DNA of 64,000 nucleotides from DATMER01 sp963741305 (GCA_963741305.1 CAVUHL010000003.1:2170001-2234000), one strand, 5' to 3'. Shown: positions 42,378 through 51,862, numbered from the stretch's first letter. Numbers and translations: made by a program. Notes: generated from the sequence alone by a model not told the origin.

Positions 42378-43108
42378 CCGAGAGGAGGCAGAAGCTCTCC
42401 ACCCTCAGCCTCAGGAAGGTCTACCGCGGCCGAGCGGTCGTGCGCGATGTGTCCATCGAGGTCGGACCTGGGGAGATCGTCGGCCTGCTCGGCCCGAACG
42501 GCGCAGGCAAGACCACGACCTTCTACATGGTCGTGGGCCTGACGCCGCCGGATGCGGGGCAGGTCTTCCTGGGCAGCGAGGACATCACCGACCTGCCCAT
42601 GTACCTGCGGGCTCAGCGCGGCATCAGCTACCTGCCGCAGGAGCCCTCGGTGTTCCGGCGGATGAGCGTGGAGGACAACCTGCGCGCCATCTTCGAGACC
42701 ATGGACCTGTCCCATGCCGAGCAGGAGCGGCGCATCGACCAGCTCATCTCGGACTTCGGCCTGGCCAAGGTGAGGAAGACCAAGGGGTTCTCGCTGTCCG
42801 GCGGCGAGCGGCGGCGGGTCGAGATCGCGAGGGCCCTGGTGATCAGTCCTTGGTATATCCTTCTGGACGAGCCCTTCGCCGGCATCGACCCGATCGCGGT
42901 GTTGGACATTCAGGGTATCATCCGGCACCTGAAGTCGATGGGGATCGGGATCCTCATCACCGACCATAACGTGCGGGAAACATTGAAAATAACCGATCGG
43001 GCCTATATCATCAACAATGGCGAGATCCTGCGAGCCGGATCGCCCGCCGAGCTGTCGGCGGACCCCCAGGTCCGAAAGATCTACCTCGGAGAAGAATTCA
43101 CCCTGTGA
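42374..43108 (+). CDS. lptB: LPS export ABC transporter ATP-binding protein LptB
   Basis: This cytoplasmic ATPase of the LptB2FG complex powers LPS extraction. The 244-residue protein has Walker A GPNGAGKTT, Q-loop YLPQEPSVFRRMSVEDNLRA (an LptB hallmark), signature LSGGERRRVEIARAL and Walker B ILLDEPFAGIDPIAV. The C-terminal VRKIYLGEEFTL is typical. Its permease partner is the fused LptFG at 54640. Confidence 0.96.
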   Translation: MTERRQKLSTLSLRKVYRGRAVVRDVSIEVGPGEIVGLLGPNGAGKTTTFYMVVGLTPPDAGQVFLGSEDITDLPMYLRAQRGISYLPQEPSVFRRMSVEDNLRAIFETMDLSHAEQERRIDQLISDFGLAKVRKTKGFSLSGGERRRVEIARALVISPWYILLDEPFAGIDPIAVLDIQGIIRHLKSMGIGILITDHNVRETLKITDRAYIINNGEILRAGSPAELSADPQVRKIYLGEEFTL

Positions 43109-43124
43109 CTGTCAGGTCATCTGA

Positions 43125-44612
43125 ATGGCGTTAGAGCAAAAACTATCCCTGAAGCTGGCGCAGAAGCTGGTGATGACCCCATCACTCCAGCAGGCGATCA
43201 AGCTTCTGCAAATGACCCGCATGGAGCTGGAAACGCTCCTTACCCAGGAACTGGTGGAGAACCCGATCCTGGAAGAAGCCGGCGACGTCATCGAGGAGAA
43301 GGACGCCACTCCCGAGGAGCGCCAGGACGAAGCGGCAGCCGAGGCGGCCGCGCCCGAGCCGATCGACCACACCGAGTCGATGGAGAACATCGACCTCGAC
43401 GCCTACTTCGGTGATTACTGGGAGGGCGCCGGCCAGCCCTCCATGATGGAGGAGCGCGAAGAGCCCCCCATCGAGAACAGCCTCACCCGCGAGCCCGACC
43501 TCTACGACCATCTCCTCTGGCAGCTCCACATGGCGGACGTCAGCCCCCGCCAGAGAGAGATCGCCGAGCTGATCATCGGCAACCTGAACCCCGACGGCTT
43601 CCTCGTGGCAACTCCCGAGGAGATCCTCGAGATGGGCGAGCAGGAAGGTCATCAGGAAGGGAACGGGGACTGCCCCCACTACGCAATGGAGGAGGTGCTC
43701 GAGGCCCTCCGCATCGTGCGCAGCTTCGACCCGCCGGGCATCGCCTGCCGCGACCTGCAGGAGAGCCTGCTGCTGCAGCTGGACATCCAGGGGGTTGCCG
43801 AGGACGACCTGGCCCGCCGGATGATCTACGAGGCCTGGGACCTCTTCCTGCGCCGCCAGTTCCCGGCGGTTGCGAAAAAGCTCAACGTCGAGCTCGCCGA
43901 GCTTGAAGAGGCTCTCGATCTGATCCGCACCCTGGAGACCCATCCCGGGCGCAAGTTCAGTACCGACCGGCCGCACTACATCGAGCCCGACGTGTTCGTG
44001 CGCAAGGTGGGCGACGAGTACGTTATCCAGCTCAACGACGACGGCCTGCCGCGCCTGCGGGTCAGCCGCGCCTACCGGCGCATGCTGCAGACCATGCGCA
44101 CCGAGAACCGGCAGTCCGAGGCGCAGCAATTCATCAAGGACAAGATCCGCTCCGCGGTCTGGCTGATCAAGAGCCTGGACCAGCGCCAGCGCACCATCTA
44201 CAAGGTCGCGGCCTCGATCATCCGCCAGCAGCGGGAGTTCCTCGACAAGGGGATCGAGCACCTGCGGCCCATGGTGCTGCGCGATGTGGCCGAGGACATC
44301 GGCATGCACGAGTCCACGGTCAGCCGGGTGGTGTCGAACAAGTACATGCACACCCATCGCGGCCTGTTCCCGATGAAGTTCTTCTTCCACAGCGGCATCG
44401 ACCGGGAGTACGGCGACAACATCTCGTCGCTCACGGTCAAGCGGAAGATCGAGCAACTCATCCAGGCCGAGGACCCGAAACGCCCCCTGTCCGACAGCGA
44501 GCTGATGCGGATCCTGAACCGGGAAGGCATCCAGATCGCCCGCCGGACCGTTGCCAAGTACCGCGACGAGCTGAGCATCCCTTCCTCGACGGACCGCAAG
44601 CAGATCTTCTAG
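43125..44612 (+). CDS. rpoN: RNA polymerase sigma-54 factor
   Basis: Sigma-54 directs RNA polymerase to -24/-12 promoters that need AAA+ activators. The 495-residue protein has the Gln/Leu-rich region I (KLSLKLAQKLVMTPSLQQAIKLLQM), an acidic region II, the core-binding region III and the C-terminal RpoN box ARRTVAKYRDEL (about 475). The gene order lptB-rpoN-ptsN-hprK-rapZ is classical, except that the hpf gene normally lying between rpoN and ptsN is absent; only 8 bases separate rpoN from ptsN. Confidence 0.97.
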   Translation: MALEQKLSLKLAQKLVMTPSLQQAIKLLQMTRMELETLLTQELVENPILEEAGDVIEEKDATPEERQDEAAAEAAAPEPIDHTESMENIDLDAYFGDYWEGAGQPSMMEEREEPPIENSLTREPDLYDHLLWQLHMADVSPRQREIAELIIGNLNPDGFLVATPEEILEMGEQEGHQEGNGDCPHYAMEEVLEALRIVRSFDPPGIACRDLQESLLLQLDIQGVAEDDLARRMIYEAWDLFLRRQFPAVAKKLNVELAELEEALDLIRTLETHPGRKFSTDRPHYIEPDVFVRKVGDEYVIQLNDDGLPRLRVSRAYRRMLQTMRTENRQSEAQQFIKDKIRSAVWLIKSLDQRQRTIYKVAASIIRQQREFLDKGIEHLRPMVLRDVAEDIGMHESTVSRVVSNKYMHTHRGLFPMKFFFHSGIDREYGDNISSLTVKRKIEQLIQAEDPKRPLSDSELMRILNREGIQIARRTVAKYRDELSIPSSTDRKQIF

Positions 44613-44620
44613 GACGGAGG

Positions 44621-45079
44621 GTGGCGTTGCGTCTGGCTTCGCTCACCCGTCCGGAGTTGATATTTCCCGATCTGCCTGGGCAGGACCGGGCGGCGGTCCT
44701 GCGCGCGCTCGCCGGGCGGATCGCCAAGCTGGGCCTGGTGCGGGATGCGGACGACCTTTTCCACAAGCTGTGGGAGCGCGAGCAGCTCGGCTCGACCGGC
44801 ATCGGCTCGGGGATAGCCATCCCGCACTGCAAGCTCCCGGGGCTGAGCGAGGGGGTCGTGGCGATCGGCATGGTACCGGAAGGCGTGGACTTCGGGGCCG
44901 CGGACGGCCAGCCGGTCCGGCTGCTCTTCGTGGTCCTCTCCCCGAGCGCCTCGCCGGGTGAGCACCTGCAGGTGCTCGCCACGATCTCGCGCTGGGTCAA
45001 GGCCGGCAGGGCGGACCAGATCCTGGAGCTGCGCGAGCCCGAGGCGGTGATCCAGCTCCTCGAGCAGGAGGGCCAATGA
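44621..45079 (+). CDS. ptsN: PTS IIA-type regulatory protein (EIIA-Ntr)
   Basis: This 152-residue phosphocarrier of the nitrogen-related PTS regulates, rather than transports, in known bacteria. The phosphorylated histidine is His69 in GSGIAIPHCKLPG. The GTG start at 44621 follows GGACGGAGG. The end overlaps hprK (ATGA). Confidence 0.92.
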   Translation: MALRLASLTRPELIFPDLPGQDRAAVLRALAGRIAKLGLVRDADDLFHKLWEREQLGSTGIGSGIAIPHCKLPGLSEGVVAIGMVPEGVDFGAADGQPVRLLFVVLSPSASPGEHLQVLATISRWVKAGRADQILELREPEAVIQLLEQEGQ

Positions 45080-46026
45080 TGGATCCGAATGCCCACGTCC
45101 AGGTCTCGGAGCTCCTGAGCGAGGAGCTCGGCTACCTGCATCTGAAGACCCTCTCCGGCGAGTCCCACCTCGACAACCGGATCACCCACCCGCGCGTCCA
45201 GAAGCCCGGGCTCGCCTTCGCCGGCTATTACCCCTACATCAAGCCGGGACGGGTCCAGATCATCGGCGAGAGCGAGACCGAGTACCTGAAGACACTCGAG
45301 GAGGACGAGCGCCAGCTCCGGCTCGACACCATCGCCAGCCTGCCCGTGCCGGTCTTCGTCATCACCAAGGGGATCGATCCGCTACCCGGCTTCCTGACGA
45401 GCTGCCAGGCCCGCGAGGTGCCGGTGCTCTCGTCGTCGGAGCTTTCTTCGACGGTCATCAAGGGGATCAGCTACTTCCTCGAAGACCACCTCGTACCGTC
45501 GACCTCGCTGCACGGAGTGCTCGTCGAGATCTACGGGCTCGGGGTGCTGATGATCGGCGATAGCGGGGTAGGGAAGAGCGAGTCGGCCCTCGACCTCATC
45601 ACCCGCGGGCACAGCCTCGTAGCCGATGACAAGGTCACGATCAAGCGCTACCCCAACGGCGAGCTGATCGGCTTCAGCGAAGGCCCGCTGCGCCATCACA
45701 TGGAGCTGCGCGGCATCGGCATCATCAACGTCCAGGACCTCTTCGGCCTGGCCTCGGTGCGCGACCGCACGGCCGTCGACCTGGTCGTCGAGCTGGAGCA
45801 CTGGCAGCCGGGCCAGCAGTACGAGCGGCTCGGGCTCGACGAGACCCTCTTCAACATCCTGGAAACGCCCTGCCCGTACATCCGGATGCCCGTGGCACTC
45901 GGAAGAAACGTCAGCATACTTGTCGAGATTGCTGCCAGAAATCACGTCCTTAAGCTCCAAGGCCATCACTCGGCCCGGGAGTTCGCGAGGAAGCTCGAGG
46001 CACAACTTGAGCGAAACCGCCGTTAA
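45076..46026 (+). CDS. hprK: HPr kinase/phosphorylase
   Basis: This enzyme phosphorylates HPr on Ser46 and reverses the reaction. The 316-residue protein has an N-terminal DRTGG-like domain (1-130), His146 in LHGVLVEIYG, Walker A GDSGVGKS at 161-168, VADDKV and the signature MELRGIGIINVQDLFG. The HPr at 47376 keeps Ser46, so the kinase has its substrate in the same operon. A second ATG at 45079 is possible. Confidence 0.95.
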   Translation: MMDPNAHVQVSELLSEELGYLHLKTLSGESHLDNRITHPRVQKPGLAFAGYYPYIKPGRVQIIGESETEYLKTLEEDERQLRLDTIASLPVPVFVITKGIDPLPGFLTSCQAREVPVLSSSELSSTVIKGISYFLEDHLVPSTSLHGVLVEIYGLGVLMIGDSGVGKSESALDLITRGHSLVADDKVTIKRYPNGELIGFSEGPLRHHMELRGIGIINVQDLFGLASVRDRTAVDLVVELEHWQPGQQYERLGLDETLFNILETPCPYIRMPVALGRNVSILVEIAARNHVLKLQGHHSAREFARKLEAQLERNRR

Positions 46027-46885
46027 GCCGCGTCTGGTCCTCATCACCGGCCTCTCCGGCTCGGGCAAGAGCGTGGTGGCCAAGTGCTTCGAGGATCTCG
46101 GATACTACGTGGTGGACAACCTGCCGCTGCCGCTGCTCAAGCTCTTCCTGGAGAATCCCCTGGGACTGGCGCGCGGGCATGACCGGATCGCGGTGGTGAC
46201 GGATGTGCGCGCTCCTGGCTTCTCGGACGAGTTCCCGCGGCTGATCGCCGATATCGACCGGGACAGGGTGGACGTGACGCTGCTATTCCTTGAAGCATCG
46301 GATGAGGTTTTGGTGCGGCGCTTCTCCGAGACCCGGCGTCCCCATCCACTGGCGCCGGACAAGGCGGTCATCGAAGGCATCCTGAAGGAGCGTGAGCTGC
46401 TGGCCGAGTTGCGCATCCGGGCGGACATGGTCCTCGATACGACCACCTGCTCGGTGCACGAGATCCGCAGCCAGGTCTACCGGGAGTTCGCCACCAATCC
46501 GGGCGAAGAGCCAGGAATGGTAGTCTCCCTGGTAAGCTTCGGCTTCAAGCACGGCATCCCCTATGGAACGGACCTGCTCTTCGACGTGCGGTTCCTTTCG
46601 AACCCGCACTTCGTGCCGGGCCTGCGGGAGCAGACAGGGCAGGACGAAGGGGTGCAGGAGTACCTCCTGCGCCAGCCGGACTATGAAGAAGTGATAAAGC
46701 GGTTCTCCGACCTGATCCTCTACCTGCTCCCCCGGTACCGCCGGGAGAACCGGAGCTACGTGTCGGTCGCGATCGGCTGCACGGGCGGCAGGCATCGCTC
46801 GGTCGCGGTCTGCGAGCGGCTCAAGAGCGAGTTGGAGACGGGCGGCTGGCCGTCGCGGGTCATTCATAGGGATATCGGCCGGTAA
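46007..46885 (+). CDS. rapZ: RNase adapter/nucleotide-binding protein RapZ
   Basis: The 292-residue RapZ (YvcJ) family P-loop protein has Walker A GLSGSGKS at 15-22, DVRAPGF in the N-terminal half and CTGGRHRSVAVCERL near the C-terminus. In E. coli RapZ binds GlmZ RNA and senses amino sugar; whether it does so here is unknown. The TTG at 46007 sits 20 bases inside hprK and gives the conserved N-terminus. The longer upstream frame shadows hprK. Confidence 0.94.
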   Translation: MSETAVKPRLVLITGLSGSGKSVVAKCFEDLGYYVVDNLPLPLLKLFLENPLGLARGHDRIAVVTDVRAPGFSDEFPRLIADIDRDRVDVTLLFLEASDEVLVRRFSETRRPHPLAPDKAVIEGILKERELLAELRIRADMVLDTTTCSVHEIRSQVYREFATNPGEEPGMVVSLVSFGFKHGIPYGTDLLFDVRFLSNPHFVPGLREQTGQDEGVQEYLLRQPDYEEVIKRFSDLILYLLPRYRRENRSYVSVAIGCTGGRHRSVAVCERLKSELETGGWPSRVIHRDIGR

Positions 46886-46942
46886 ATCGGAAGATAGTTC
46901 TCTCCCCGCGCGTTATCTAAGTGAGACGGGAATCAGACGGCA

Positions 46943-47383
46943 ATGATCGGCAAACTGATACTGACCCATGGCGGCCTCGCGCGGGAATTGCTCTCCGCGG
47001 CCCAGACGATCTCTGGCCGCCTCTCGCGCTTCGAGGCCATCTCGCTCGATTGGAACGACGGGATCGAGGAAGCCAAGGCCCAGATTTCGGCCGCGATCAC
47101 GCGGCTCGACGAAGGGCAGGGCGTGCTCATCCTGACGGACATGTACGGTGGTACTCCGTGCAACGTGGCCACGGTCTTTCACGAGCCCGGCAAGGTGGAG
47201 ATCCTCACGGGGGTGAACCTCCCCATGGTTTTGCGCCTGGCCTGCCAGTCCATCGAGGACCGCAATGTCTCGGACGTCGCGCACTGGTTGCAGCTCAAGG
47301 CTCAAGGGAGCCTCTGCCTGGTGAGTGATATGGTGCAGCCCCCCAAGTGCGTCGAGGAAGTGCCGGAGAAGAAGCTTGATTGA
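46943..47383 (+). CDS. PTS mannose-type EIIA domain protein
   Basis: The 146-residue phosphocarrier has its active-site histidine at His9 (ILTHGGLARELL) and LTDMYGGTPCNVA as the EIIA-Man core. No EIIB, IIC or IID gene is nearby, so it probably serves as a regulatory phosphate acceptor, as in other bacteria with this gene cluster. It overlaps HPr by 8 bases. Confidence 0.9.
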   Translation: MIGKLILTHGGLARELLSAAQTISGRLSRFEAISLDWNDGIEEAKAQISAAITRLDEGQGVLILTDMYGGTPCNVATVFHEPGKVEILTGVNLPMVLRLACQSIEDRNVSDVAHWLQLKAQGSLCLVSDMVQPPKCVEEVPEKKLD

Positions 47384-47645
47384 GCGGGAGACCGAAATTG
47401 TGAACCGGCTGGGGCTGCACGCGCGCGCGGCGGCCAAGCTCGTGCACATGGCCGGGGCCTACCAGAGCCGCGTCACGATCTCCAAGGATGGAGAGGACGT
47501 GGACGCGAAGAGCATCCTGGGCATTCTCCTCATGGCGGCGGGGCAGGGTACGAAGGTCATCGTCCGTTGCGACGGGAAGGACGAAGAGGCGGCCATGAAG
47601 GCCGTCACCGATCTGATCGCGAACCGGTTCGACGAGGAGAGCTGA
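47376..47645 (+). CDS. ptsH: Phosphocarrier protein HPr
   Basis: The 89-residue central PTS phosphocarrier has His15 (RLGLHARAAAKLV), phosphorylated by EI, and Ser46 (DAKSILGILLMAAGQG), the HPr kinase site. The start is TTG at 47376, with GGAGAAGAAG upstream, inside the end of the EIIA gene. Confidence 0.95.
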   Translation: MIERETEIVNRLGLHARAAAKLVHMAGAYQSRVTISKDGEDVDAKSILGILLMAAGQGTKVIVRCDGKDEEAAMKAVTDLIANRFDEES

Positions 47646-47647
47646 TC

Positions 47648-49414
47648 ATGGGCTCCGAGATGCAGGTCCTGCGCGGAATGGGCGTCTCGGGAGGGATTGC
47701 CATCGGCAAGGCCGTCTGTATCGAGACCCGGGGGCCGGACGTGTTCCGGATCCCGCTCGCTCTCGACCAGGTGGAGGAGGAGGTCTCCCGGCTGTACGAG
47801 GGAGCCCGCCACGCCCGGCACGAGCTGATGCGCACCCGCGAGAAGGCTGGCGAGGACCTCGGCAACGATCTGGCTGCCATCTTCGACGCCCACGTACTCC
47901 TCCTTTCCGATCCCAGCTTCCTGGGCAAGGTCGTGGAGCGCATCCGCACCAATCAAGTCAACGCAGAGTGGGCGGTCAAGAAGACCGCGGAAGAGCTCGA
48001 CGAGCGGTTCTCCCACATCGACGACAGCTACCTCCGCGAGCGCAGCGAAGACCTGACCGACGTCAGCCGCCACCTTCTGCGGAGCTTGCAGGGGATCTCC
48101 CACCACGAGCTTTCCGAGCTGCCGGATGACGTGGTGATCGTGGCGGACGATCTCACACCCTCGGACGCCATCCGTCTGGGCCGGGCGCGCGTGATCGGCT
48201 TCGCCATCGAGACCGGGGGCCGGACCTCCCACACCACGATCATTGCCCGCTCGCTCAACCTGCCCGCGGTCGCTGGCCTCACCGGCGTGATCGGCAAGGT
48301 GGGTGACCAGGCTTCGATCATCGTGGACGGCGAGAGCGGCACGATCATCCTCCATCCCACGCCGGACGTGCTGGCGGAGTACCTGGCCCGCAAGGCCGAG
48401 CTGACGCGGCGCGACAACGCCTGGCTGGCCTCGCGCGAGCTCCTGCCCGTGACCACCGACGGGGTCGAGATCAAGCTGATGGCCAACATCGACCTGCCTG
48501 AAGAGGTGGGGGAGGTGGGTCCGTTTGGCGCCTGCGGCATCGGCCTTTATCGCAGCGAGTTCCTTTACATCGAGCGCAGCCCGCACCTGCCCACCGAGGA
48601 CGAGCACATCGAGGCCTACCGCCTCATGATCGAGGCGGCGGCTCCGCACCCGGCGATCATCCGCACCTACGACCTGGGCGGCCGCAAACTGGCGCGAGAA
48701 ATGATGGCGACGGAAGAGGAGAACCCGGTCCTGGGCCTGCGCGGCATCCGCCTGACCCTGGCGCGGCCGGACATCTTCCGTGCCCAGATCCGGGCGCTCT
48801 TCCGCGCCGGCATCTACGGCGACCTCTGGGTCATGCTGCCGCTGGTGAGCACGCTGGATGAAGTGCGAAGCTTCAAGGCGTTCGCGGAAGAGGTCATGGG
48901 GGAGCTGGAGCGCGAAGGGGTGCCCTTCCGCCGCGACATTCAGCTGGGCGTGATGATCGAGGTGCCGGGTGCGGCGCTCATCTCGGACGTCCTGGCGCGG
49001 GAGGTCGACTTCTTCTCGATCGGTACCAACGACCTGATTCAGTACGCGCTGGCGGTGGACCGCAACAACGAGCACGTGGCGAGCCTCTACCAGCCTCTTC
49101 ATCCCGGAATTCTCCGCATGCTACGCTTCGTCATCGACAGCGCTCGTGCAGCTGGGATCGAGGTCAGCCTGTGCGGTGAGATGGCGTCGGACCCCCGTTA
49201 CGCCCTCCTGCTGGTGGGCATGGGGCTACGGCGCCTGTCGCTGGCGCCGCGCGGGATTCCGGAGGTCAAGAGTTGGATCCGGGACACCTCCGCCGCCGAG
49301 CTGGCCGAGATGGCCAACCGTTGCCTTGCGCTCTCCACCGCGGCCGATGTCCAGCAGCACCTGGACAACTTCTTCGAGTGCGCCGTCGCTTCGCGGCTGG
49401 CTGCGCGTCAGTGA
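47648..49414 (+). CDS. ptsI: PTS enzyme I (phosphoenolpyruvate-protein phosphotransferase)
   Basis: This enzyme transfers phosphate from PEP to HPr. The 588-residue protein has the phosphohistidine His195 in GGRTSHTTIIARSL and the PEP-binding barrel with GIGLYRSEFLYIER, LGGRKL, GVMIEVPGAAL and SLCGEMASDPRY (the active-site Cys). It lacks the GAF domain of PtsP. The ATG is 3 bases after the HPr stop. Confidence 0.96.
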   Translation: MGSEMQVLRGMGVSGGIAIGKAVCIETRGPDVFRIPLALDQVEEEVSRLYEGARHARHELMRTREKAGEDLGNDLAAIFDAHVLLLSDPSFLGKVVERIRTNQVNAEWAVKKTAEELDERFSHIDDSYLRERSEDLTDVSRHLLRSLQGISHHELSELPDDVVIVADDLTPSDAIRLGRARVIGFAIETGGRTSHTTIIARSLNLPAVAGLTGVIGKVGDQASIIVDGESGTIILHPTPDVLAEYLARKAELTRRDNAWLASRELLPVTTDGVEIKLMANIDLPEEVGEVGPFGACGIGLYRSEFLYIERSPHLPTEDEHIEAYRLMIEAAAPHPAIIRTYDLGGRKLAREMMATEEENPVLGLRGIRLTLARPDIFRAQIRALFRAGIYGDLWVMLPLVSTLDEVRSFKAFAEEVMGELEREGVPFRRDIQLGVMIEVPGAALISDVLAREVDFFSIGTNDLIQYALAVDRNNEHVASLYQPLHPGILRMLRFVIDSARAAGIEVSLCGEMASDPRYALLLVGMGLRRLSLAPRGIPEVKSWIRDTSAAELAEMANRCLALSTAADVQQHLDNFFECAVASRLAARQ

Positions 49415-49427
49415 GGTATCGATCCGA

Positions 49428-49781
49428 ATGCGTACACCGATCCGCCGAGTCGAAAAGCCGTGGGGTTATGAGCTGATCTTCGCCCACACCGACCGTTACG
49501 TGGGCAAGATCCTGCACGTCAACGCTGGCCAGGCCCTGTCCCTTCAATACCACGAAGTCAAGGACGAGACCCTCTACATGGCCGAGGGCGAGGTGGAGCT
49601 GCTCGTGGAAGAGGACGGCAACCTGGTCACGACGACCCTGCGCGGTGGCGAGTCCTACCGGATCCGACCGTTTACCAAGCACCGGATGACCGCAGGCCAG
49701 AACGGCTGCGACATCATCGAGGTGTCGACCCCGGAGCTAGAAGATGTGGTCCGTCTCGAAGACCGTTATGGCCGTTCCTAA
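49428..49781 (+). CDS. Cupin-domain protein, mannose-6-phosphate isomerase-like
   Basis: The 117-residue single-domain cupin has KPWGYELIFAHTDRYVGKIL, then LSLQYHEVKDETLYMAEGEVEL (metal-binding His and Glu) and YRIRPFTKHRM (third ligand). It resembles the C-terminal cupin of bifunctional mannose-1-phosphate guanylyltransferase/isomerases. The substrate is unproven. I chose the ATG at 49428, which gives the conserved start; the longer frame shadows ptsI. Confidence 0.85.
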   Translation: MRTPIRRVEKPWGYELIFAHTDRYVGKILHVNAGQALSLQYHEVKDETLYMAEGEVELLVEEDGNLVTTTLRGGESYRIRPFTKHRMTAGQNGCDIIEVSTPELEDVVRLEDRYGRS

Positions 49782-50538
49782 GCTGCTTCTCCTGGTTCTG
49801 CTTGCGGCAGGTTGCACAGCACCGCCAACCCCCAAGGCAAAACCGGCTGCTCCCGAACCGACTCCCGCAATCACTCCCGCTCCGGCGCCTACGCCCGCCC
49901 CTGTACCTGCTCCGCTCCCTCCGAACACAGTCGTCCTCGACTCCGGTGGTGAGAAGGAGGGCTCTTCCAGGACTCTTGCCGATTCGGCGCGGGCCGCGCG
50001 CGAGCAACGGGCCCATGCCGCGCCGCCCGCGCACGTGATCACGGACAAGAACATCAAACAGTACGCTGCCAAGGGGCAGATCACGGTCGCCACCCCCGAC
50101 AAGAAAGCAGCCGAGGCGGAGACCGGCGAAAAGGCACCGATCCGCGACGAGCAGTACTGGCGGAGCCGCGCCCTGGAAGTTCGGCTGCGCTGGCGCAAGG
50201 CCGCGGACGATGTCAAGGAGCTGGAGCAGAGCGCGGCTGGATGGCGCCGGCGCTTCTATGCCGAGAACGATCCGTACGTACGCAGCGGCCAGGTCAAACC
50301 GGAATGGGACCGCGTGCTGGACCGTTTGGAAGAAGCCCGGGCCGAGGCGGAGACCGCCAAGACCGAGCTGGAGGAGCTGCTCGAAGAAGGCCGGACCGTC
50401 GGCGCCCTGCCGGGCTGGCTCCGCGAAGGGGTCGACGAGGAGCCAAAGGAAGAGCCAGAGCCCTCGAATGAGCACAAGGTGATCGAGCCGCCCGTGGTGG
50501 AACCTCCGGCGGTGGAAGGGCTAGGGTTCGGCGAATGA
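49744..50538 (+). CDS. Lipoprotein of unknown function
   Basis: The 264-residue protein has a lipoprotein signal (VPKLLLLVLLAAGC; lipobox Leu-Ala-Ala-Gly-Cys). A Pro/Ala-rich linker (about 25-65) follows, then a helical region with coiled-coil character (about 135-215: LEVRLRWRKAADDVKELEQSAAGWRRRF) and an acidic Pro-rich tail. GGAG lies 8 bases before the ATG at 49744; an ATG at 49768 would shorten the signal. The overlaps with the cupin gene (38 bases) and miaB (ATGA) put it in the operon. Confidence 0.75.
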   Translation: MWSVSKTVMAVPKLLLLVLLAAGCTAPPTPKAKPAAPEPTPAITPAPAPTPAPVPAPLPPNTVVLDSGGEKEGSSRTLADSARAAREQRAHAAPPAHVITDKNIKQYAAKGQITVATPDKKAAEAETGEKAPIRDEQYWRSRALEVRLRWRKAADDVKELEQSAAGWRRRFYAENDPYVRSGQVKPEWDRVLDRLEEARAEAETAKTELEELLEEGRTVGALPGWLREGVDEEPKEEPEPSNEHKVIEPPVVEPPAVEGLGFGE

Positions 50539-51857
50539 CACGTCCACGCCGCGTCTTCATCGAGACCTGGGGCTGCCAGATGAACGAGCTGGACAGCCAG
50601 CGCATGCTCGGCCAGCTCATGCAGCAGGGCGTGCTGCCCACGCTTCATGCCGAGGATGCGGACGTCATCCTCCTCAACTCCTGCAGCGTGCGTGACAAGG
50701 CCGAGCAGAAGGTCTACTCGCGCCTCGGCGAATACCGGCTTTTCAAGAAGGACCGGCAGGATCTCCTCATCGGCCTCTGCGGCTGCGTGGCCCAGCAGGA
50801 AGGGGAGAAGGCGCTCGCTCGGGTGCCTGACCTCGATTTCGTGCTCGGGCCGGGCAGGGTAGGGGAGCTGAACGAAGTCGTGGCGAGGCGCCGCGCGGGC
50901 GAGCGGGTAGTGGCCACGGGCTTTCCGGAGAACCGGAACTACGACATCGACGCCGTAACCCGGAACGGCGAGTACAAGGGGATGGTGACGATCATCGAGG
51001 GGTGCAACAAGAACTGCACCTTCTGCATCGTCCCCCAGACCCGCGGCCCGGAGCAGAGCCGGCCCATGGCGGACATCCTTCGCGAGGTGGAACACCTCCT
51101 GGAGTATGGCTTCATGGAGATCGAGCTGCTCGGGCAGACGGTAAACCACTGGCGTCATGGAGCTCAAGACTTCGCCGATCTGTTGGATGCCGTGGCCTCG
51201 CTGCCGGGCCTCCAGCGGCTCCGGTTCGTGACCTCCTACCCCCGCGACTTCACCCCCCGCATGGTGGAGCAGGTAGGCCGCCATGCGAACATCTGCCCCT
51301 ACCTGCACCTGCCCGTGCAGTCCGGCTCGGATACGGTGCTCCGCAGGATGGGCCGCGGCTACACGCGCGAGGAATACCTCGATCTCGTCAGTCAGCTCCG
51401 CGCGGCCCGCACCGGCCTCGCTCTCTCGAGCGACATCATCGTGGGGTTCCCGGGCGAGACCGACGACGACTTCGAGCAGACCCTCGACCTGCTCCGCGAG
51501 GTCCGGTTCTCGGCTCTCTACGCCTTCAAGTACTCCCCGCGTCCAGGCACGGCGGCGCCGCGCCTTGGCGGGGCAGTCGATGCGGACATCGCCTCCGAGC
51601 GCCTGCAGCGGCTCTTCCGGCTCCAGGAAGAGATCCAGCAGGAAATCAATGAGAATCTGGTGGGGGAGGAGTACGAGGTCATCGTGACCGGCTGGGGCAA
51701 GCATCCGGGCTTCCAGTTGGGCCGGACCTCCTGCCACCGGATGGTGCACTTCCAAGCCGGCTCCGAGCCGGTCACGCTCGGCCAGATGACCCGCGTCAGG
51801 ATCCAGTCGGCCCTCGCTCACAGCCTGAGCGGCGAACGTCTGGTATTGACCTCATAA
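50535..51857 (+). CDS. miaB: tRNA-2-methylthio-N6-dimethylallyladenosine synthase
   Basis: This radical-SAM methylthiotransferase modifies A37 of tRNAs that read UNN codons. The 440-residue protein has the MTTase domain with Cys14, Cys50 and Cys84 for the auxiliary cluster. The radical-SAM triad is CNKNCTFC (Cys157, 161, 164), and LPVQSGSD and SSDIIVGFPGET are conserved. A C-terminal TRAM domain follows (about 375-440). It overlaps the lipoprotein gene by 4 bases. Confidence 0.95.
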   Translation: MTRPRRVFIETWGCQMNELDSQRMLGQLMQQGVLPTLHAEDADVILLNSCSVRDKAEQKVYSRLGEYRLFKKDRQDLLIGLCGCVAQQEGEKALARVPDLDFVLGPGRVGELNEVVARRRAGERVVATGFPENRNYDIDAVTRNGEYKGMVTIIEGCNKNCTFCIVPQTRGPEQSRPMADILREVEHLLEYGFMEIELLGQTVNHWRHGAQDFADLLDAVASLPGLQRLRFVTSYPRDFTPRMVEQVGRHANICPYLHLPVQSGSDTVLRRMGRGYTREEYLDLVSQLRAARTGLALSSDIIVGFPGETDDDFEQTLDLLREVRFSALYAFKYSPRPGTAAPRLGGAVDADIASERLQRLFRLQEEIQQEINENLVGEEYEVIVTGWGKHPGFQLGRTSCHRMVHFQAGSEPVTLGQMTRVRIQSALAHSLSGERLVLTS

Positions 51858-51862
51858 ATCGG

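Noticed and set aside
47459..49102. A long minus-strand frame opposite enzyme I
   Set aside because: Shadow of ptsI, with codon pattern typical of antisense frames in GC-rich DNA.
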